The notes: generated from the sequence alone by a model not told the origin. A stretch of DNA of 52,889 nucleotides from an uncultured Methanomassiliicoccales archaeon (GCA_949292635.1 CASEZY010000015.1:1-52889); one strand, 5' to 3'. Shown: positions 17,285 to 26,812, numbered from the stretch's first letter. Program-made: numbers and translations.

Positions 17285-18487
17285 GTGGCGTCCGGAGGTG
17301 TCAAGCAGGTAGTGGAAGCGGTCTATTCTGCCATCGCAGCCGCAGGCTTCCCCCAACGCGTCCCCGAGATGTCCGCCGCCTTAGAGGGCACGTTCGGACT
17401 TGATCGGATGATCGAGATGAACCGCACCCTCGGCGCGGAGGTGTCCACCGATTATTGTGAGGTGGAGGGTCTCGATTCCGCATTGGCGGCAAACGGCGCC
17501 CCGCCCTACGAGGGCACCGGCCGCTTCGCCGGATCCTTCGGTCAGGTGGATCTGGAATTCGTCTGCGCCGACCGCCTCCCGGGAGAGGGGTTCGACCCCC
17601 ACGGCATGGCACTTGCCCCGGGTGTTTTCGGATGGAGGAGCAGACTGGCCGCGGAGATACTGATGCTGCAGTGCCAGCACATACTAGCCGAGAGCGGCGG
17701 GGACATCTTCGAAAGCACGTCCGAGATGATGAACCTCAGCGTCAGCGAACCCACCAACGAGAGCATACTGTCCGAGAGAGGTCTTAGAGCGCACCGTCTG
17801 GACGGCTTCACCAACTCAATGCGCACCATGGGCATCCTGAGGAAACAGCTGAACGTGCGCCCGGAGGACAAGATGCTCATCTCCGACAAGCGCAGGAAGC
17901 CCGCCGCCACCCGCAGGATGGAGGCGGAGACGCCGTTGAACGGATACTTCTCCAAGGTGGAGTTCGACGTGTCCGTTAGCAGGGAGGAGGCGGATGCCAT
18001 CGCCAACTGCTACATAGACATGGCCGAATCCAAGGCGATACATGTGTTCGGCAAGGACTCCGGCATGATCCTCCGCTTCAGGAGGTTCCCCGGGGACATC
18101 GAGCGCAGCTACTACACCTCGGCGCTGAACAACATCGTGGTCAACTCCCGTGAACCGGGAACGTTCATCCACGAGTACGGCCACGCGCTGGACTTCTCCT
18201 TCGGGATACTGTCCAAGAAGAACGCCTTCGACCACATCTACCGCATGTACAGGAAGGAGGTGACCGACCTGGTGGGCAGCAACCGCAGGTACGACCTGGA
18301 CTACTACTTCCGCCGCACCGAGGTCTTTGCCAGGGCCTACGAGCTGTACGTGTCGAAGACATACGGCACCTGCGTGCTACTAGAGGACTTCAGGGACGAA
18401 CGGGTCTACCCGGATTCGGAGGACTACATCTCCGAGGTCATGAACTACTTCAACGGGCTTGACAGCACCATCTTCAGGCATCACTGA
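17285..18487 (+). CDS. Zincin-type metallopeptidase-like protein, unknown family
   Basis: 400 residues. FIHEYGHALDF (about 295-305) is a clear HExxH zinc site. A conserved downstream RRTEVFARAYELYVSKT could supply a glutamate as third ligand, as in gluzincins. The N-terminal 200 residues are not recognised. No signal peptide or transmembrane helix is seen, so it should be cytoplasmic. The zincin part resembles those in phage and mobile-element polyvalent proteins. GTG 17285 fits a leaderless start from GCTAAATAG about 28 bases upstream. Confidence 0.65.
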   Translation: MASGGVKQVVEAVYSAIAAAGFPQRVPEMSAALEGTFGLDRMIEMNRTLGAEVSTDYCEVEGLDSALAANGAPPYEGTGRFAGSFGQVDLEFVCADRLPGEGFDPHGMALAPGVFGWRSRLAAEILMLQCQHILAESGGDIFESTSEMMNLSVSEPTNESILSERGLRAHRLDGFTNSMRTMGILRKQLNVRPEDKMLISDKRRKPAATRRMEAETPLNGYFSKVEFDVSVSREEADAIANCYIDMAESKAIHVFGKDSGMILRFRRFPGDIERSYYTSALNNIVVNSREPGTFIHEYGHALDFSFGILSKKNAFDHIYRMYRKEVTDLVGSNRRYDLDYYFRRTEVFARAYELYVSKTYGTCVLLEDFRDERVYPDSEDYISEVMNYFNGLDSTIFRHH

Positions 18488-18621
18488 GCCTTCTGCGCCT
18501 GTCCTCCAGTCCGGCGTCTATGCGGTCGGCCATGGAGTCCATCGGTCTCAGGGAGAACAAGCCCGAGTTCAGAGCGGTGATAAGGGACTTTATCCTCATG
18601 TGCATCCGCAGCAGACGCTGA

Positions 18622-19815
18622 TCACAGGTCGGCGTGCTCCTCCAGGTCGCGGGCACGCATGTACCTGAACAGGAAGAGGAAGCATATCGCCGCGGCGGCG
18701 ATCACGAACGCGGCCCCGAAGTATCCGATATCCGATATCGAGACGTTATCTGTGACCACCCCGCCCAGCAGCGACCCCAGGCCGATGCCCACGTTGAACA
18801 GTCCCGAGAACAGAGACATGGCGACGGCCTGCCCGTCCGCCGGGGTGCTGCGTATGAGCTCCGACTGGAATGATACGGAGTAGGCGGTCATGAAGGCTCC
18901 CCACACCACCAGCAATGGGATCAGGGTGAGGGTGTACGAGGACAGCGGAAGCAGAAGTGCCAGGCACAATGTCACCGCGATCATTATCGAGGAGATGAAG
19001 GCCTCCTTGTGACGGGCGTACAGCCTTGCGAACATCAGGCTGCCCAATATCCCCGCCGCGCCCAGTATGGCCAGCATCAGGGTGATCATGTTCTCCGACT
19101 GTCCCGCCACCTGGCCCAGGAAGGGCTCGATGTAACTGTATGCCAGATAGTGGCCGGTGACGAACACTATGGTGATGATGTAGATGCACACCAGGATCCT
19201 GTTGCCGATGACCCTGCGGGCGTCCCCCAGGGAGAAGTTGCCCTCGTTCCTGACGTGGGGGAACACCAGTGCCAGCAGCACCAAGGCGCCCAAGGCCATG
19301 AGGCCCACCACGGCGAAGGTCATCCTCCATCCCAATGCGAGTCCCACGGCCCTGCCGAAGGGTAATCCCACCACCATGGCGATGGAGGTCCCGGTGACCA
19401 CGGCGGACAGTGCCAGCGCCCTGTGCTCCGGGGCCACCACCCTCACCGCCAGCGGCGATGCGATGGACCAGAACAAGGCGTGTGCGCAGGCCACCCCCAC
19501 CCTGGAGATGACGAGCACCCAATACGAATCCGAAACCGCGGAGAGACCTTGGAACACCACGAACACTGCCACCGTCATGATCAATAAACGGCGGTAGTCG
19601 GTGTTCCTGAAGAGCAACATCAGCGGCAGGGACAGCAGTGCGACGACCCATGCGTATGCGGTTATCACCATACCCGCGGCGGATTCCGAGATGCCGAAGT
19701 CCCCGGCGATGTCGGTGAGCAGGGCCATGGGCATGAACTCCGAGGTGTTGAACACGAAGACCGCGATGACGATGCCCGCCAGCGGCAGCCAGCCATTCGC
19801 TCCCGTACTGCTCAT
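18622..19815 (-). CDS. Major facilitator superfamily transporter (DHA1-like exporter)
   Basis: 397 residues with twelve predicted hydrophobic segments. The opening NTSEFMPMALLTDIAGDFGISESAAG and the following LFRNTDYRRLL loop match drug-efflux or sugar-efflux members related to SotB and AraJ. Substrate cannot be inferred. ATG 19815 sits about 28 bases after a GTAAATA box, so the message is probably leaderless, and the longer open frame upstream was rejected. Confidence 0.9.
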   Translation of the reverse strand: MSSTGANGWLPLAGIVIAVFVFNTSEFMPMALLTDIAGDFGISESAAGMVITAYAWVVALLSLPLMLLFRNTDYRRLLIMTVAVFVVFQGLSAVSDSYWVLVISRVGVACAHALFWSIASPLAVRVVAPEHRALALSAVVTGTSIAMVVGLPFGRAVGLALGWRMTFAVVGLMALGALVLLALVFPHVRNEGNFSLGDARRVIGNRILVCIYIITIVFVTGHYLAYSYIEPFLGQVAGQSENMITLMLAILGAAGILGSLMFARLYARHKEAFISSIMIAVTLCLALLLPLSSYTLTLIPLLVVWGAFMTAYSVSFQSELIRSTPADGQAVAMSLFSGLFNVGIGLGSLLGGVVTDNVSISDIGYFGAAFVIAAAAICFLFLFRYMRARDLEEHADL

Positions 19816-19899
19816 CGATGCCGGCGATGCCTGCCCGGTATTTACGTCTGACCCATCCCCTGGACAGGTACTAAATAACCATTCGTTGTTCGAACACCC

Positions 19900-19938
19900 A
19901 TGAACTTCGACGTCAAGACCGCGGAGGTGCCCGCATGA
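19900..19938 (+). other. 12-codon leaderless micro-ORF overlapping the dapB start
   Basis: ATG 19900 opens a frame reading MNFDVKTAEVPA and stops at TGA 19936-19938, overlapping the dapB ATG in an ATGA. A TATA box (TACTAAATA, 19869-19877) lies about 25 bases before the micro-ORF ATG, so transcription should begin at or near it. The micro-ORF also contains the dapB Shine-Dalgarno sequence (GGAGGTG). It could couple or tune dapB translation; that is inference. Confidence 0.4.
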
Positions 19939-20717
19939 CCGCCAGGGTCGCCCTGGTGGGCGCATGCGGAAGGATGGGTACCCTCATCATCCGCCGCATT
20001 CTGGCCACCGAGGGCCTGGAGCTCTCGGCCGCATTCGACCTGGTGAACATCGGCAAGGACATCGGGGAGGTTATCAACGCCGGTACCCTGAACGTGAAGG
20101 TGTCCGACCCCAAGGACCTTGCATCCGTCCTCAAGGAATCCAAGACCGACGTGCTGGTGGACTTCACCGTGGCCCCCGCCACAGCGGCAAACGCCCCCGT
20201 GGCCGCCGCTGCCGGCGTGAACCTGGTCATCGGCACCACCGGACTGTCCCAGGAGCAGAAGGACGCCATCGCCGCCGCCGTGAAGGAGAACAACGTTGCA
20301 GCCGTGATGTCCACCAACTACTCCATCGGTGTGGGTGTGTTCAACAAGCTGATCAGACAGGCGGCGGAGCTCCTTGGTCTCGACTACGACGTGGAGATCA
20401 TCGAGGCCCACCACAACCAGAAGAAGGACGCCCCCAGCGGCACCGCCATGACCGCCGCGGAGATCGTCAGCGAGGCCATGGGCGGCAAGGAGTTCGTCTA
20501 CGGCAGGGAGGGCGTCTGCCCCAGGGGCAAGGAGATCGGCATCCACGCCATCAGGGGCGGGGACATCGTCGGCGACCACACCGTCATGTTCATCGGCAAC
20601 TCCGAGAGGATCGAGATCCGCCACCAGGCCCACTCCAGGGAGATCTTCGTGGCGGCCGGATGGGTCGTGAACCAGCCCAAGGGCAAGGTCTACGGCATGT
20701 CCGACGTCCTCGGATGA
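19935..20717 (+). CDS. dapB: 4-hydroxytetrahydrodipicolinate reductase
   Basis: 260 residues. The Rossmann motif GACGRMG (about 8-14), NADPH/substrate loop GTTGLSQEQ, NYSIGVGVFNKL, and the catalytic signature EIIEAHHNQKKDAPSGTA are all present. It makes tetrahydrodipicolinate for lysine synthesis. No dapA is adjacent; the gene stands alone after the micro-ORF. GGAGGTG lies correctly before ATG 19935. Confidence 0.96.
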   Translation: MTARVALVGACGRMGTLIIRRILATEGLELSAAFDLVNIGKDIGEVINAGTLNVKVSDPKDLASVLKESKTDVLVDFTVAPATAANAPVAAAAGVNLVIGTTGLSQEQKDAIAAAVKENNVAAVMSTNYSIGVGVFNKLIRQAAELLGLDYDVEIIEAHHNQKKDAPSGTAMTAAEIVSEAMGGKEFVYGREGVCPRGKEIGIHAIRGGDIVGDHTVMFIGNSERIEIRHQAHSREIFVAAGWVVNQPKGKVYGMSDVLG

Positions 20718-20742
20718 TCAAACGGCCCGAAAGGGCCTCCCC

Positions 20743-21936
20743 TCATTCTTCTGATAGCCAATCGGCCGCGGACCTCTCGATAATCCCGTCCTTCGTCACG
20801 GACCTGGGCCGGCCGTACAGCATTATCACGGTCTTCGGGAAGTTGTCGGCTATACCCCGTAACGGTGCCAGTTCCCTCTCCTCGACGCTTTCGTCAAGAT
20901 AACCCAGACAGACCTGGAAGTACTCTCTGGAGCCTGCTCTTTCGGCAACGAAGTCCACCTCGGAGACACCCCATCTGCCTACGGTGACGCTGTATCCTCT
21001 GCGCAGGAGCTCCAGGAACACTATGTTCTCCAGCACACGTCCCGCATCCCTGTTGCCGTACCCTACCGCCATCGATCTCAGGCCCGGGTCCACCGCATAA
21101 TATTTCGGTGTAGGCAGCAGAGCGGTCCCATGGATATCATAGCGGTCCGCACGGTACAGCAGGAAGGCATCCTCCATAAGACCCAGATACCTCTCCACCG
21201 TGCCTCTGTTGATGTCGCCCATGCCTTTGACCACATTGTTCAGAGACACCGGATTGCCCACATTCTCCATCATATACCTGAGTAGGCGGGATAACTCACC
21301 TATGTTGCGGATGCCTCCGCGCTCACAGATATCGTGCAATGCCACAGAAGCGTACAGATCCTGCAGCACGACCTGCGCAGCATTTCTGCCTTGAACGGGA
21401 TCGATGATGGGGAAGCCGCCGAATTCCATGTACTCTTCCAGCACCCTTTCCGCAGGCCTTCCCTCGCCCCTGAGTTCCGTATATTCGGAGAAGGATAGCG
21501 GAAGCACGCGAAGCGACACGTATCTGCCTGTGAGATATGTCGTCAACTCGGAGGAAAGGAGCCTGGAATTGGAACCTGTCAGATAGATGTCGAGATCTGT
21601 GTCCACCATCAGAGCATTGACCGCACGTTCCCATCCGTCCACCCTCTGGATCTCATCCAAGAACAGATATCCGGTACCCGATGACATCCGTGACATGACC
21701 TCATCATATAACGCCTTGTGATCCTTCAGCCCCATGAACTCCGCCGTCTCCATGTTCATGCGGACCACCTGTTCCGCAGGCACGCCGGAAGCTATCAGTC
21801 TCTCTGCGAACTGACCCATCAGAGTGGACTTGCCGCAGCGGCGTACCCCTTGGATCACCTTGACCAGTCCGTTGTTCCCCCGGAACATGTCCAGCCATTC
21901 CAAGTACCTGTGACGCAGGACCATCCTGTCTGCCAT
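20743..21936 (-). CDS. P-loop ATPase of the AAA_14/DUF4143 type
   Basis: 397 residues. Walker A is VIQGVRRCGKST (about 28-39) and Walker B is YLFLDEIQRV (about 88-97), followed by the sensor TGSNSRLLSSELTTYLTGRY. The C-terminal half carries the DUF4143 features, including a PD-(D/E)XK-like segment EVDFVAERAGSREYFQVC. This abundant archaeal family has no firm function, although links with mobile DNA and defence are often proposed. ATG 21936 follows an AT-rich promoter region shared with the next gene. Confidence 0.9.
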   Translation of the reverse strand: MADRMVLRHRYLEWLDMFRGNNGLVKVIQGVRRCGKSTLMGQFAERLIASGVPAEQVVRMNMETAEFMGLKDHKALYDEVMSRMSSGTGYLFLDEIQRVDGWERAVNALMVDTDLDIYLTGSNSRLLSSELTTYLTGRYVSLRVLPLSFSEYTELRGEGRPAERVLEEYMEFGGFPIIDPVQGRNAAQVVLQDLYASVALHDICERGGIRNIGELSRLLRYMMENVGNPVSLNNVVKGMGDINRGTVERYLGLMEDAFLLYRADRYDIHGTALLPTPKYYAVDPGLRSMAVGYGNRDAGRVLENIVFLELLRRGYSVTVGRWGVSEVDFVAERAGSREYFQVCLGYLDESVEERELAPLRGIADNFPKTVIMLYGRPRSVTKDGIIERSAADWLSEE

Positions 21937-22146
21937 AAAAACATATAAGCTCTGATTTATGATAAAAGTTATGTTATAATGTAAATTATTTTGTTAACAC
22001 AACTATACTGTATATTATAATGTAACTTTTTATCAAATTCGCGGGCATGTTATTCTAACTTTTCGCATTTTTTGCGCCAAAATATTTTTTTCTCAAAATT
22101 TGCGCCAAAAGTTACGGTTAAATAACGCGAAACGCATCGTTCGTTC
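21937..22146. other. AT-rich divergent promoter region with short repeats
   Basis: A very AT-rich stretch between two divergent ATPase genes. TTATAATGTAA occurs near 21975 and again near 22015, and TTTGCGCCAAAA occurs twice at about 22070-22110. They may be binding sites for a regulator of both ATPase genes. No gene is seen. Confidence 0.4.
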
Positions 22147-23559
22147 ATGGGGTTCGTTGGCAGACGGGATGAGCTGATGGAGTTGGAGGGCCTCCTGGGA
22201 TCCAACGGCAGGAGGGCCTGTGCAATATACGGCCGCCGTCAGACCGGCAAGACCTCCCTCATCGAGGAATTCTGCAAAGACAAGCGCAGCGTATTCCTAA
22301 TGATGGTCCCGGGATCGGAACGCCAGAACCTCGATCACATCCAGGATGCCATGAGCACAGTGTTGGGAAGGGATGTCTCATACGAAACATTCCCCCAGTT
22401 CATATCCGATCTGACCGACTATTGCAGACAGGAGCCGACGATAGTCGTATTCGACGAGCTGCCGTTCCTTCTCGACAAGGCGCCTCATGTCGCCGGATAT
22501 CTGCAGAACTTCATCGATATCCGGATGAAGGGGACGGAGACCACGCTCATCGTATGCGGCTCCTCGATATCCTCCATGGAGAAGGAGACCTCCGATCCCT
22601 CCAGACCTTTGTACAACAGGTTCCGTCTGCGCATGCACATCGAACCCATGTCCTTTGAGGACGTATGCATGTTCCACCCGACGATGTCGGATACCGACAA
22701 GGTGAGGATGTACCTCACATTCGGCGGGATGCCGGCGTACCACGAGTGGCTGACACAGGACACATACAAGGATGCGGTCATGGCCGGATACCTCGGCAGG
22801 AACGCATATCTCCGGGAAGAGACCCGTAACATGATGCTCGAGTTCAGGAACAGCGAACTGTGCATGTCGATACTCGAAGCGGTGTCGTCCGGAGCCTCCA
22901 GGCTCAACGAGATAGCCGACCGGGCCGGGGTGCAGAAGGATACCTGCAGACGCTGCATAGAGGAGCTGGAACATTTCGGCATACTATCCCGTATGACCTC
23001 TATGTGCGGTTCGCCGAAGCACCCCGTCTATTATATCCGGGATGCCGCTGTTCGGTTCTTCTTCGACGTGATCGACCGCAGCAGGACCGTGCGCATAAAC
23101 AGGGACCCGGAGGCCGTTTATTCCAACATCAAAGGGCGGATAGACACATTCCTGGGAAGGAGATTCGAGGACATGTGCTCCGAATACGTCGCCCGCAACT
23201 ATCCCTGTGTGAAGATAGGGCGGTGCTGGGGGACCTTCCTGAATGTGGACTCCGGGATCTCGGAGGACGGTGACATAGACATCGCCGCATCGGTACTGAC
23301 GGACAACGGCCGTGTGGACCTGTTCGGCGAATGCAAGTTCACCTCGAAACGGACGGGATTCACCGAATTCAAAAAACTGGAGACGAGGGTGTCGGGATTG
23401 GACGGTGACCTGGCGGTACGCTACATCATGTTCTCCATATCAGGATTCGAGGAGGACTTCGCGGAATTCGCTAGGATGAACGGCATCCTTCTGGTTGGTC
23501 TCGACGAGATCATGGGCCGTACTCCGGCACCGTCCCTGACGATGGCACGTGATGCCTGA
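22147..23559 (+). CDS. Archaeal P-loop ATPase with C-terminal DUF234 nuclease-like domain
   Basis: 470 residues. Walker A lies at AIYGRRQTGKTSLIEEF (about 26-42) and Walker B at TIVVFDELPFLL (about 98-109). A winged helix (about 255-290) and a C-terminal DUF234-like domain with EDGDIDIAA and FGECKF follow; these can be read as the D and ExK of a PD-(D/E)XK fold. This is the classical archaeal ATPase family PF01637/PF03008, of unknown role. It is the last chromosomal gene before the left attachment site of the element. Confidence 0.9.
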   Translation: MGFVGRRDELMELEGLLGSNGRRACAIYGRRQTGKTSLIEEFCKDKRSVFLMMVPGSERQNLDHIQDAMSTVLGRDVSYETFPQFISDLTDYCRQEPTIVVFDELPFLLDKAPHVAGYLQNFIDIRMKGTETTLIVCGSSISSMEKETSDPSRPLYNRFRLRMHIEPMSFEDVCMFHPTMSDTDKVRMYLTFGGMPAYHEWLTQDTYKDAVMAGYLGRNAYLREETRNMMLEFRNSELCMSILEAVSSGASRLNEIADRAGVQKDTCRRCIEELEHFGILSRMTSMCGSPKHPVYYIRDAAVRFFFDVIDRSRTVRINRDPEAVYSNIKGRIDTFLGRRFEDMCSEYVARNYPCVKIGRCWGTFLNVDSGISEDGDIDIAASVLTDNGRVDLFGECKFTSKRTGFTEFKKLETRVSGLDGDLAVRYIMFSISGFEEDFAEFARMNGILLVGLDEIMGRTPAPSLTMARDA

Positions 23560-23888
23560 GGTTGCCAAGTGCCAGATGCTTATTGACGACGACTCAACGT
23601 CAAGCCCTCCGTTGACCACGCAATCCATGTTGAGATATGTATCCCAGAGGGAGATCCGAAGATTTACTGAAACATCGGGGACAAGTGTGGATGAACACCT
23701 TGGTGACTCATACCGAGATAAGAGCGTTAAGGATGATGAACCCGCATCTTCGCGAATCTGGCACATCTCCGCCGTGGCAAGATATGCGCAAAGAAACCAG
23801 ACGATAGAACTGAGTAGGTGGGCCCGCCCAACAAGACGAAGTGATGAGCCAGACTTTCAGAAAATAAAAAGAATAGAGGTTGAAAAGG
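23560..23888. other. Junction region containing the short attachment-site copy
   Basis: No convincing gene; an open frame through it has no ribosome-binding site or recognisable protein. It contains the 14-bp tRNA-derived repeat at 23817-23830. A 10-base string CAGACGATAG at 23798-23807 is also found near the other end of the element (44048-44057). Confidence 0.45.
23817..23830. repeat. Short attachment site (attR-like copy of the tRNA-Pro 3' end)
   Basis: GGTGGGCCCGCCCA, identical to the 3' acceptor end of the tRNA-Pro gene at 44072-44085. It marks the end of the element distal to the tRNA and lies 58 bases from the integrase stop codon. Confidence 0.8.
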
Positions 23889-24913
23889 TCAATTATTGTT
23901 GTCTTTGATCGCGGTCTTCTTCCACGCTCCTTCCAGCTGCTTAGACGCCTGCGCGATGTCGAACGCAATGTAATACGACTCTGTGGTGGCGCTCTTCGCA
24001 TGCCTCATCTGACGGCTGATCGCGAATTTTAGCTCCGGAGATTCCGAGTATGTGATGGTCGCATACGATGATCTGAAGTCCTTGAGCTGGAATCGGACCC
24101 CGGAGATGGCCTCCACGTCCCCTTTGAAGGCACGCATGGTGTTGAGCGTCATAGGGAGTGATGTTTTCAGATTGACGAACAGGAATGGGCTATCCAGGCC
24201 TTTCTGCGACAGGTATTCCCTGCGCTCTGCGAGGAAGCGCTCGATGCGTGGGATCATATCCTCCCGGATTATTGGTATCCACATCCTCTGGCCATAGCTG
24301 CCCTCTCCCTTGGGATGACGGACGAAGAACCTCTTGCCTGCCAGATCCACATCGTCCACATGGGCCCGATGATCTCCTTCGGCCTTCCGGCTATCCCGAA
24401 TATGAGGGCCATGTACCCTCTGATCATGATGCCTCTGGGTCCTTCGATTACATCCGCTGCGTTGAAGATCCTTTGCAGCGAGTCCACGTCCAGAAAATGG
24501 ATGGGTTGCTGCTCTCCTTTGGTAGCGATGGCGATCTGCCCGGTCTCGCGCATGCGTTCTATGATGTCGTTGCCGAAGAATGTGAGGAATGAGTTCAGGA
24601 CCTTGATGTATGACCTCCGAGTGACCACGCTCAGCTCCCTGCGCCGCATAATCCCCATGAAGGCCTCTATCTCCTCCTCTCCTATGTGACGGGGATCTGT
24701 GGTAGCTATGATCCCTCTCTGCTTCATCTCGGTGAATATGCGTTCGAACTGCTTCAGTTTCCGGACGTTCTCGGTGACGGTGACGGGGGACATGAAGGTG
24801 CTCTTGCGCTCCTCATAGAGGGAGATGCCGTAGAGGAAGGGCCTGCGTCCGAATCGCATCTTCGTGAAGTCCGTTTTCCTTCTCCCTATACTTCTCCTTT
24901 CGATTTTGTTCAC
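23889..24913 (-). pseudogene. Tyrosine recombinase/integrase, split by a one-base frameshift
   Basis: Two overlapping minus-strand frames together give a normal archaeal integrase of about 340 residues. The first (24269-24913) holds the SAM-like core-binding domain and the first catalytic Arg in GIAGRPKEIIG. The second (23889-24359) holds KDFRSSYATITY, RQMRHAKSATTESYYIAF with the second Arg, the His and the nucleophilic Tyr. The frame changes at GGGCCC near 24362-24367; one extra C would restore it. GTG 24913 is the start and lies inside a GTGAAC repeat. It may be inactive, a sequencing error, or recoded. Position beside the short att copy supports it as the element's own integrase. Confidence 0.8.
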
Positions 24914-25034
24914 TTGTTCACCTTAATTTTATATATTAGTTCATGTGCCAGCGTGTACATAGAAAATTATGTTCTAGTTCACCCTAGACCCATTTTGTTC
25001 ACTTTTTACCTCATTTTCGGGCCTTCTTGTTCAC
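24908..25034. repeat. Cluster of GTTCAC (GTGAAC) repeats at the integrase/helicase junction
   Basis: GTTCAC occurs at 24908, 24916, 24977, 24997 and 25029, and GTTCAT at 24939. The region is otherwise very AT-rich. One repeat contains the integrase start codon, and another lies in the last codons of the helicase gene. The same motif in the opposite orientation forms a second cluster at the other end of the element (43849-43997). TAGTTCACCCTAGA here matches the inverse of TAGGGTGAACTAGA there closely. Likely a binding array for a replication or integration protein. Confidence 0.6.
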
Positions 25035-26525
25035 CCTGCGGACCAGAGCGTCGAAAACCGGCAGATTCTCCGGGTCATACTGTGCCAGATGTTGGCAGAA
25101 TATCTCCAGGAAGCCGTCGGCGTTCGGATCGATGGTACTTTGGCGTCCTCCGGACCCCCTTCCCATGAGATACGAAATACCCAGACTCTTCAATGTGTAT
25201 GTGACGGTCCGGGTGTGGATCATCTCGTAGATGTCCGCGTTCCCGTCGTCGTGCAGCCTCCGGTTGAGGGTGTCGGCCACATCCCGGGTGGTCACCCTGC
25301 CGGCTGCAGTCTTGAGTGTGTCCGCATCTATGGACCAGTCGCCGAAGCGGTCCATCGCTCCGATCTCCCGCTCACCCGTGTTGAGCTTAATGCAATCCAC
25401 GAGGCTCTTGAACACCTGGGCTTCCATGGAGGCCTCCGTGCTCTCCCTGTGCACGTTCTCCGCTTCGAGGATGACCTGCATCACGTCCCTCTCCACGCCT
25501 GTGGCCATCGCCACGGGAAGCAGTGTGGTGCAGATGTCCCTCAACCTGTTGGTGATCCTCGGCGCATCCTCTATGTCCAAGGATATGCCGTAGAGCCATT
25601 GTCCGGTCTTGGCATCCTGTGTGGTGATCATCCCCATGGCCTTCATGATCAGGAGCTTCCAATCCACCATGTCCTCCCTCTTCGGCCCGGAGCAGTAGCA
25701 TCTGAGATTGTACAGGTCGGTGCGGATGGACGAGGGGGTGATATCCGTACCGCGGTCGTCGTATTCCGCCCAGGACAGACTGCCCAGCTCCACTGCGGGA
25801 GGCTTGGTGACCATCTGCACGCGTATGCCCCGGTTGACTATGTCCGTGGGCATCTCCGCCCCCTTGACGGATATGGCCATGCTGGTGAACGGGTACGACA
25901 CCTCCACGTCGTCCTTCGTCTTGGGGACCGCACGGACGTACGGCGTCTCCTTGCTGGTGACGCTCTTGATCAGGTTGGCGAGGTCGGCCCCCCTGTCCCC
26001 TGCAAGATTGTCCAGGGATTCGTCCAGGCAGACGGTGATGTCATACTTCTTGATCAGACGCACCACTCCTGCTGAGCTGTAGTTGTTGGTGCAGAATCCG
26101 CGGTAGCTGATCTTCGCCAGGGCGTTCTGCAGCGTGCTCTTCCCGGCGACTGTCACCCCGTCGATTATGATCAGCGGCATGTAGGGCCACTCCTCCCGGA
26201 AGTACGATGCGATGACCCATACCGCCAGGAGGTTGTAGATCCTGTCGTCGCGGATGTAGACGTGCTTCTGAAGATACCTGTGGATCCTCGACAGCAGGCC
26301 GGGGATGTCGTGCAGCCTCGGTGCGTTGTGCAGATCTATCCTGTTCGGAAGGGGCCAGATCACCCCTTCAAGGAACTTCATCCATTCCTTGCGCTCCGCA
26401 TCGGAATACTTGTTGGTGTAGAGCTCGCTCTCGCGGATTATGTCCACACGGCCGTCCACATACTCGAAGATGCAGACCTCGGACCCGTCCAGGAAGGGTT
26501 CGGCGATGCGTGTCACTGTCTCCAC
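25011..26525 (-). CDS. P-loop ATPase, virus/plasmid replication helicase-like
   Basis: About 504 residues from GTG 26525, which overlaps the stop of the gene upstream; the exact start is uncertain. Walker A is GVTVAGKST (123-131) and Walker B is VCLDE (about 165-169). These resemble the phage/plasmid primase-helicase (P4-like, DUF927-like) type, with CTNNYSSAGVVRLIKKY between. The C-terminal 150 residues contain a probable winged helix. No primase motif is seen in the visible N-terminus. As the largest intracellular enzyme next to the integrase and repeats, it is the best candidate replication protein. Confidence 0.68.
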   Translation of the reverse strand: METVTRIAEPFLDGSEVCIFEYVDGRVDIIRESELYTNKYSDAERKEWMKFLEGVIWPLPNRIDLHNAPRLHDIPGLLSRIHRYLQKHVYIRDDRIYNLLAVWVIASYFREEWPYMPLIIIDGVTVAGKSTLQNALAKISYRGFCTNNYSSAGVVRLIKKYDITVCLDESLDNLAGDRGADLANLIKSVTSKETPYVRAVPKTKDDVEVSYPFTSMAISVKGAEMPTDIVNRGIRVQMVTKPPAVELGSLSWAEYDDRGTDITPSSIRTDLYNLRCYCSGPKREDMVDWKLLIMKAMGMITTQDAKTGQWLYGISLDIEDAPRITNRLRDICTTLLPVAMATGVERDVMQVILEAENVHRESTEASMEAQVFKSLVDCIKLNTGEREIGAMDRFGDWSIDADTLKTAAGRVTTRDVADTLNRRLHDDGNADIYEMIHTRTVTYTLKSLGISYLMGRGSGGRQSTIDPNADGFLEIFCQHLAQYDPENLPVFDALVRRVNKKARK

Positions 26526-26812
26526 CTCTGGAGGTCCAGGAGGACGTCGCGGAACATCCTGTCGCAGTGGCTTTGCAGAAGGTCGCGGAAACGCTCGTAT
26601 TCGATACGGGCGAAGCAATCCGACTGTGCCCTGTATGTCTCGGGATTGACCGAACGCTGTTGATGATCGAGGAGGGTGATCCACACGATCCTCGCTGTGA
26701 TCAGAGGGGATGGGCTATTCGTCTTATCAACGACTACCCCGATGCCGGTACAGCCTTCGGATGTGCTGAGGAGGACGAAGTCCCCGCGCTCCACAGTGTG
26801 TATGACGGTCAT
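26513..26812 (-). CDS. Small protein of unknown function, 99 aa
   Basis: The start ATG 26812 overlaps the stop of the DUF3846-like gene (ATGA), and its end overlaps the probable helicase start. The first 40 residues (RGDFVLLSTSEGCTGIGVVVDK) look like a small beta barrel, while the rest is helical and ends in a basic-aromatic tail. No family was recognised. The tight overlaps make it a likely real gene of the replication operon. Confidence 0.6.
   Translation of the reverse strand: MTVIHTVERGDFVLLSTSEGCTGIGVVVDKTNSPSPLITARIVWITLLDHQQRSVNPETYRAQSDCFARIEYERFRDLLQSHCDRMFRDVLLDLQRWRQ

Noticed and set aside
18520-18621. 33-codon ORF between the zincin and MFS genes
   Set aside because: No promoter or ribosome-binding site is visible and no similarity is recognised; too short to support.
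23549-23908. 119-residue plus-strand frame across the short attachment site
   Set aside because: It spans a recombination junction, lacks a ribosome-binding site and has no protein-like pattern.
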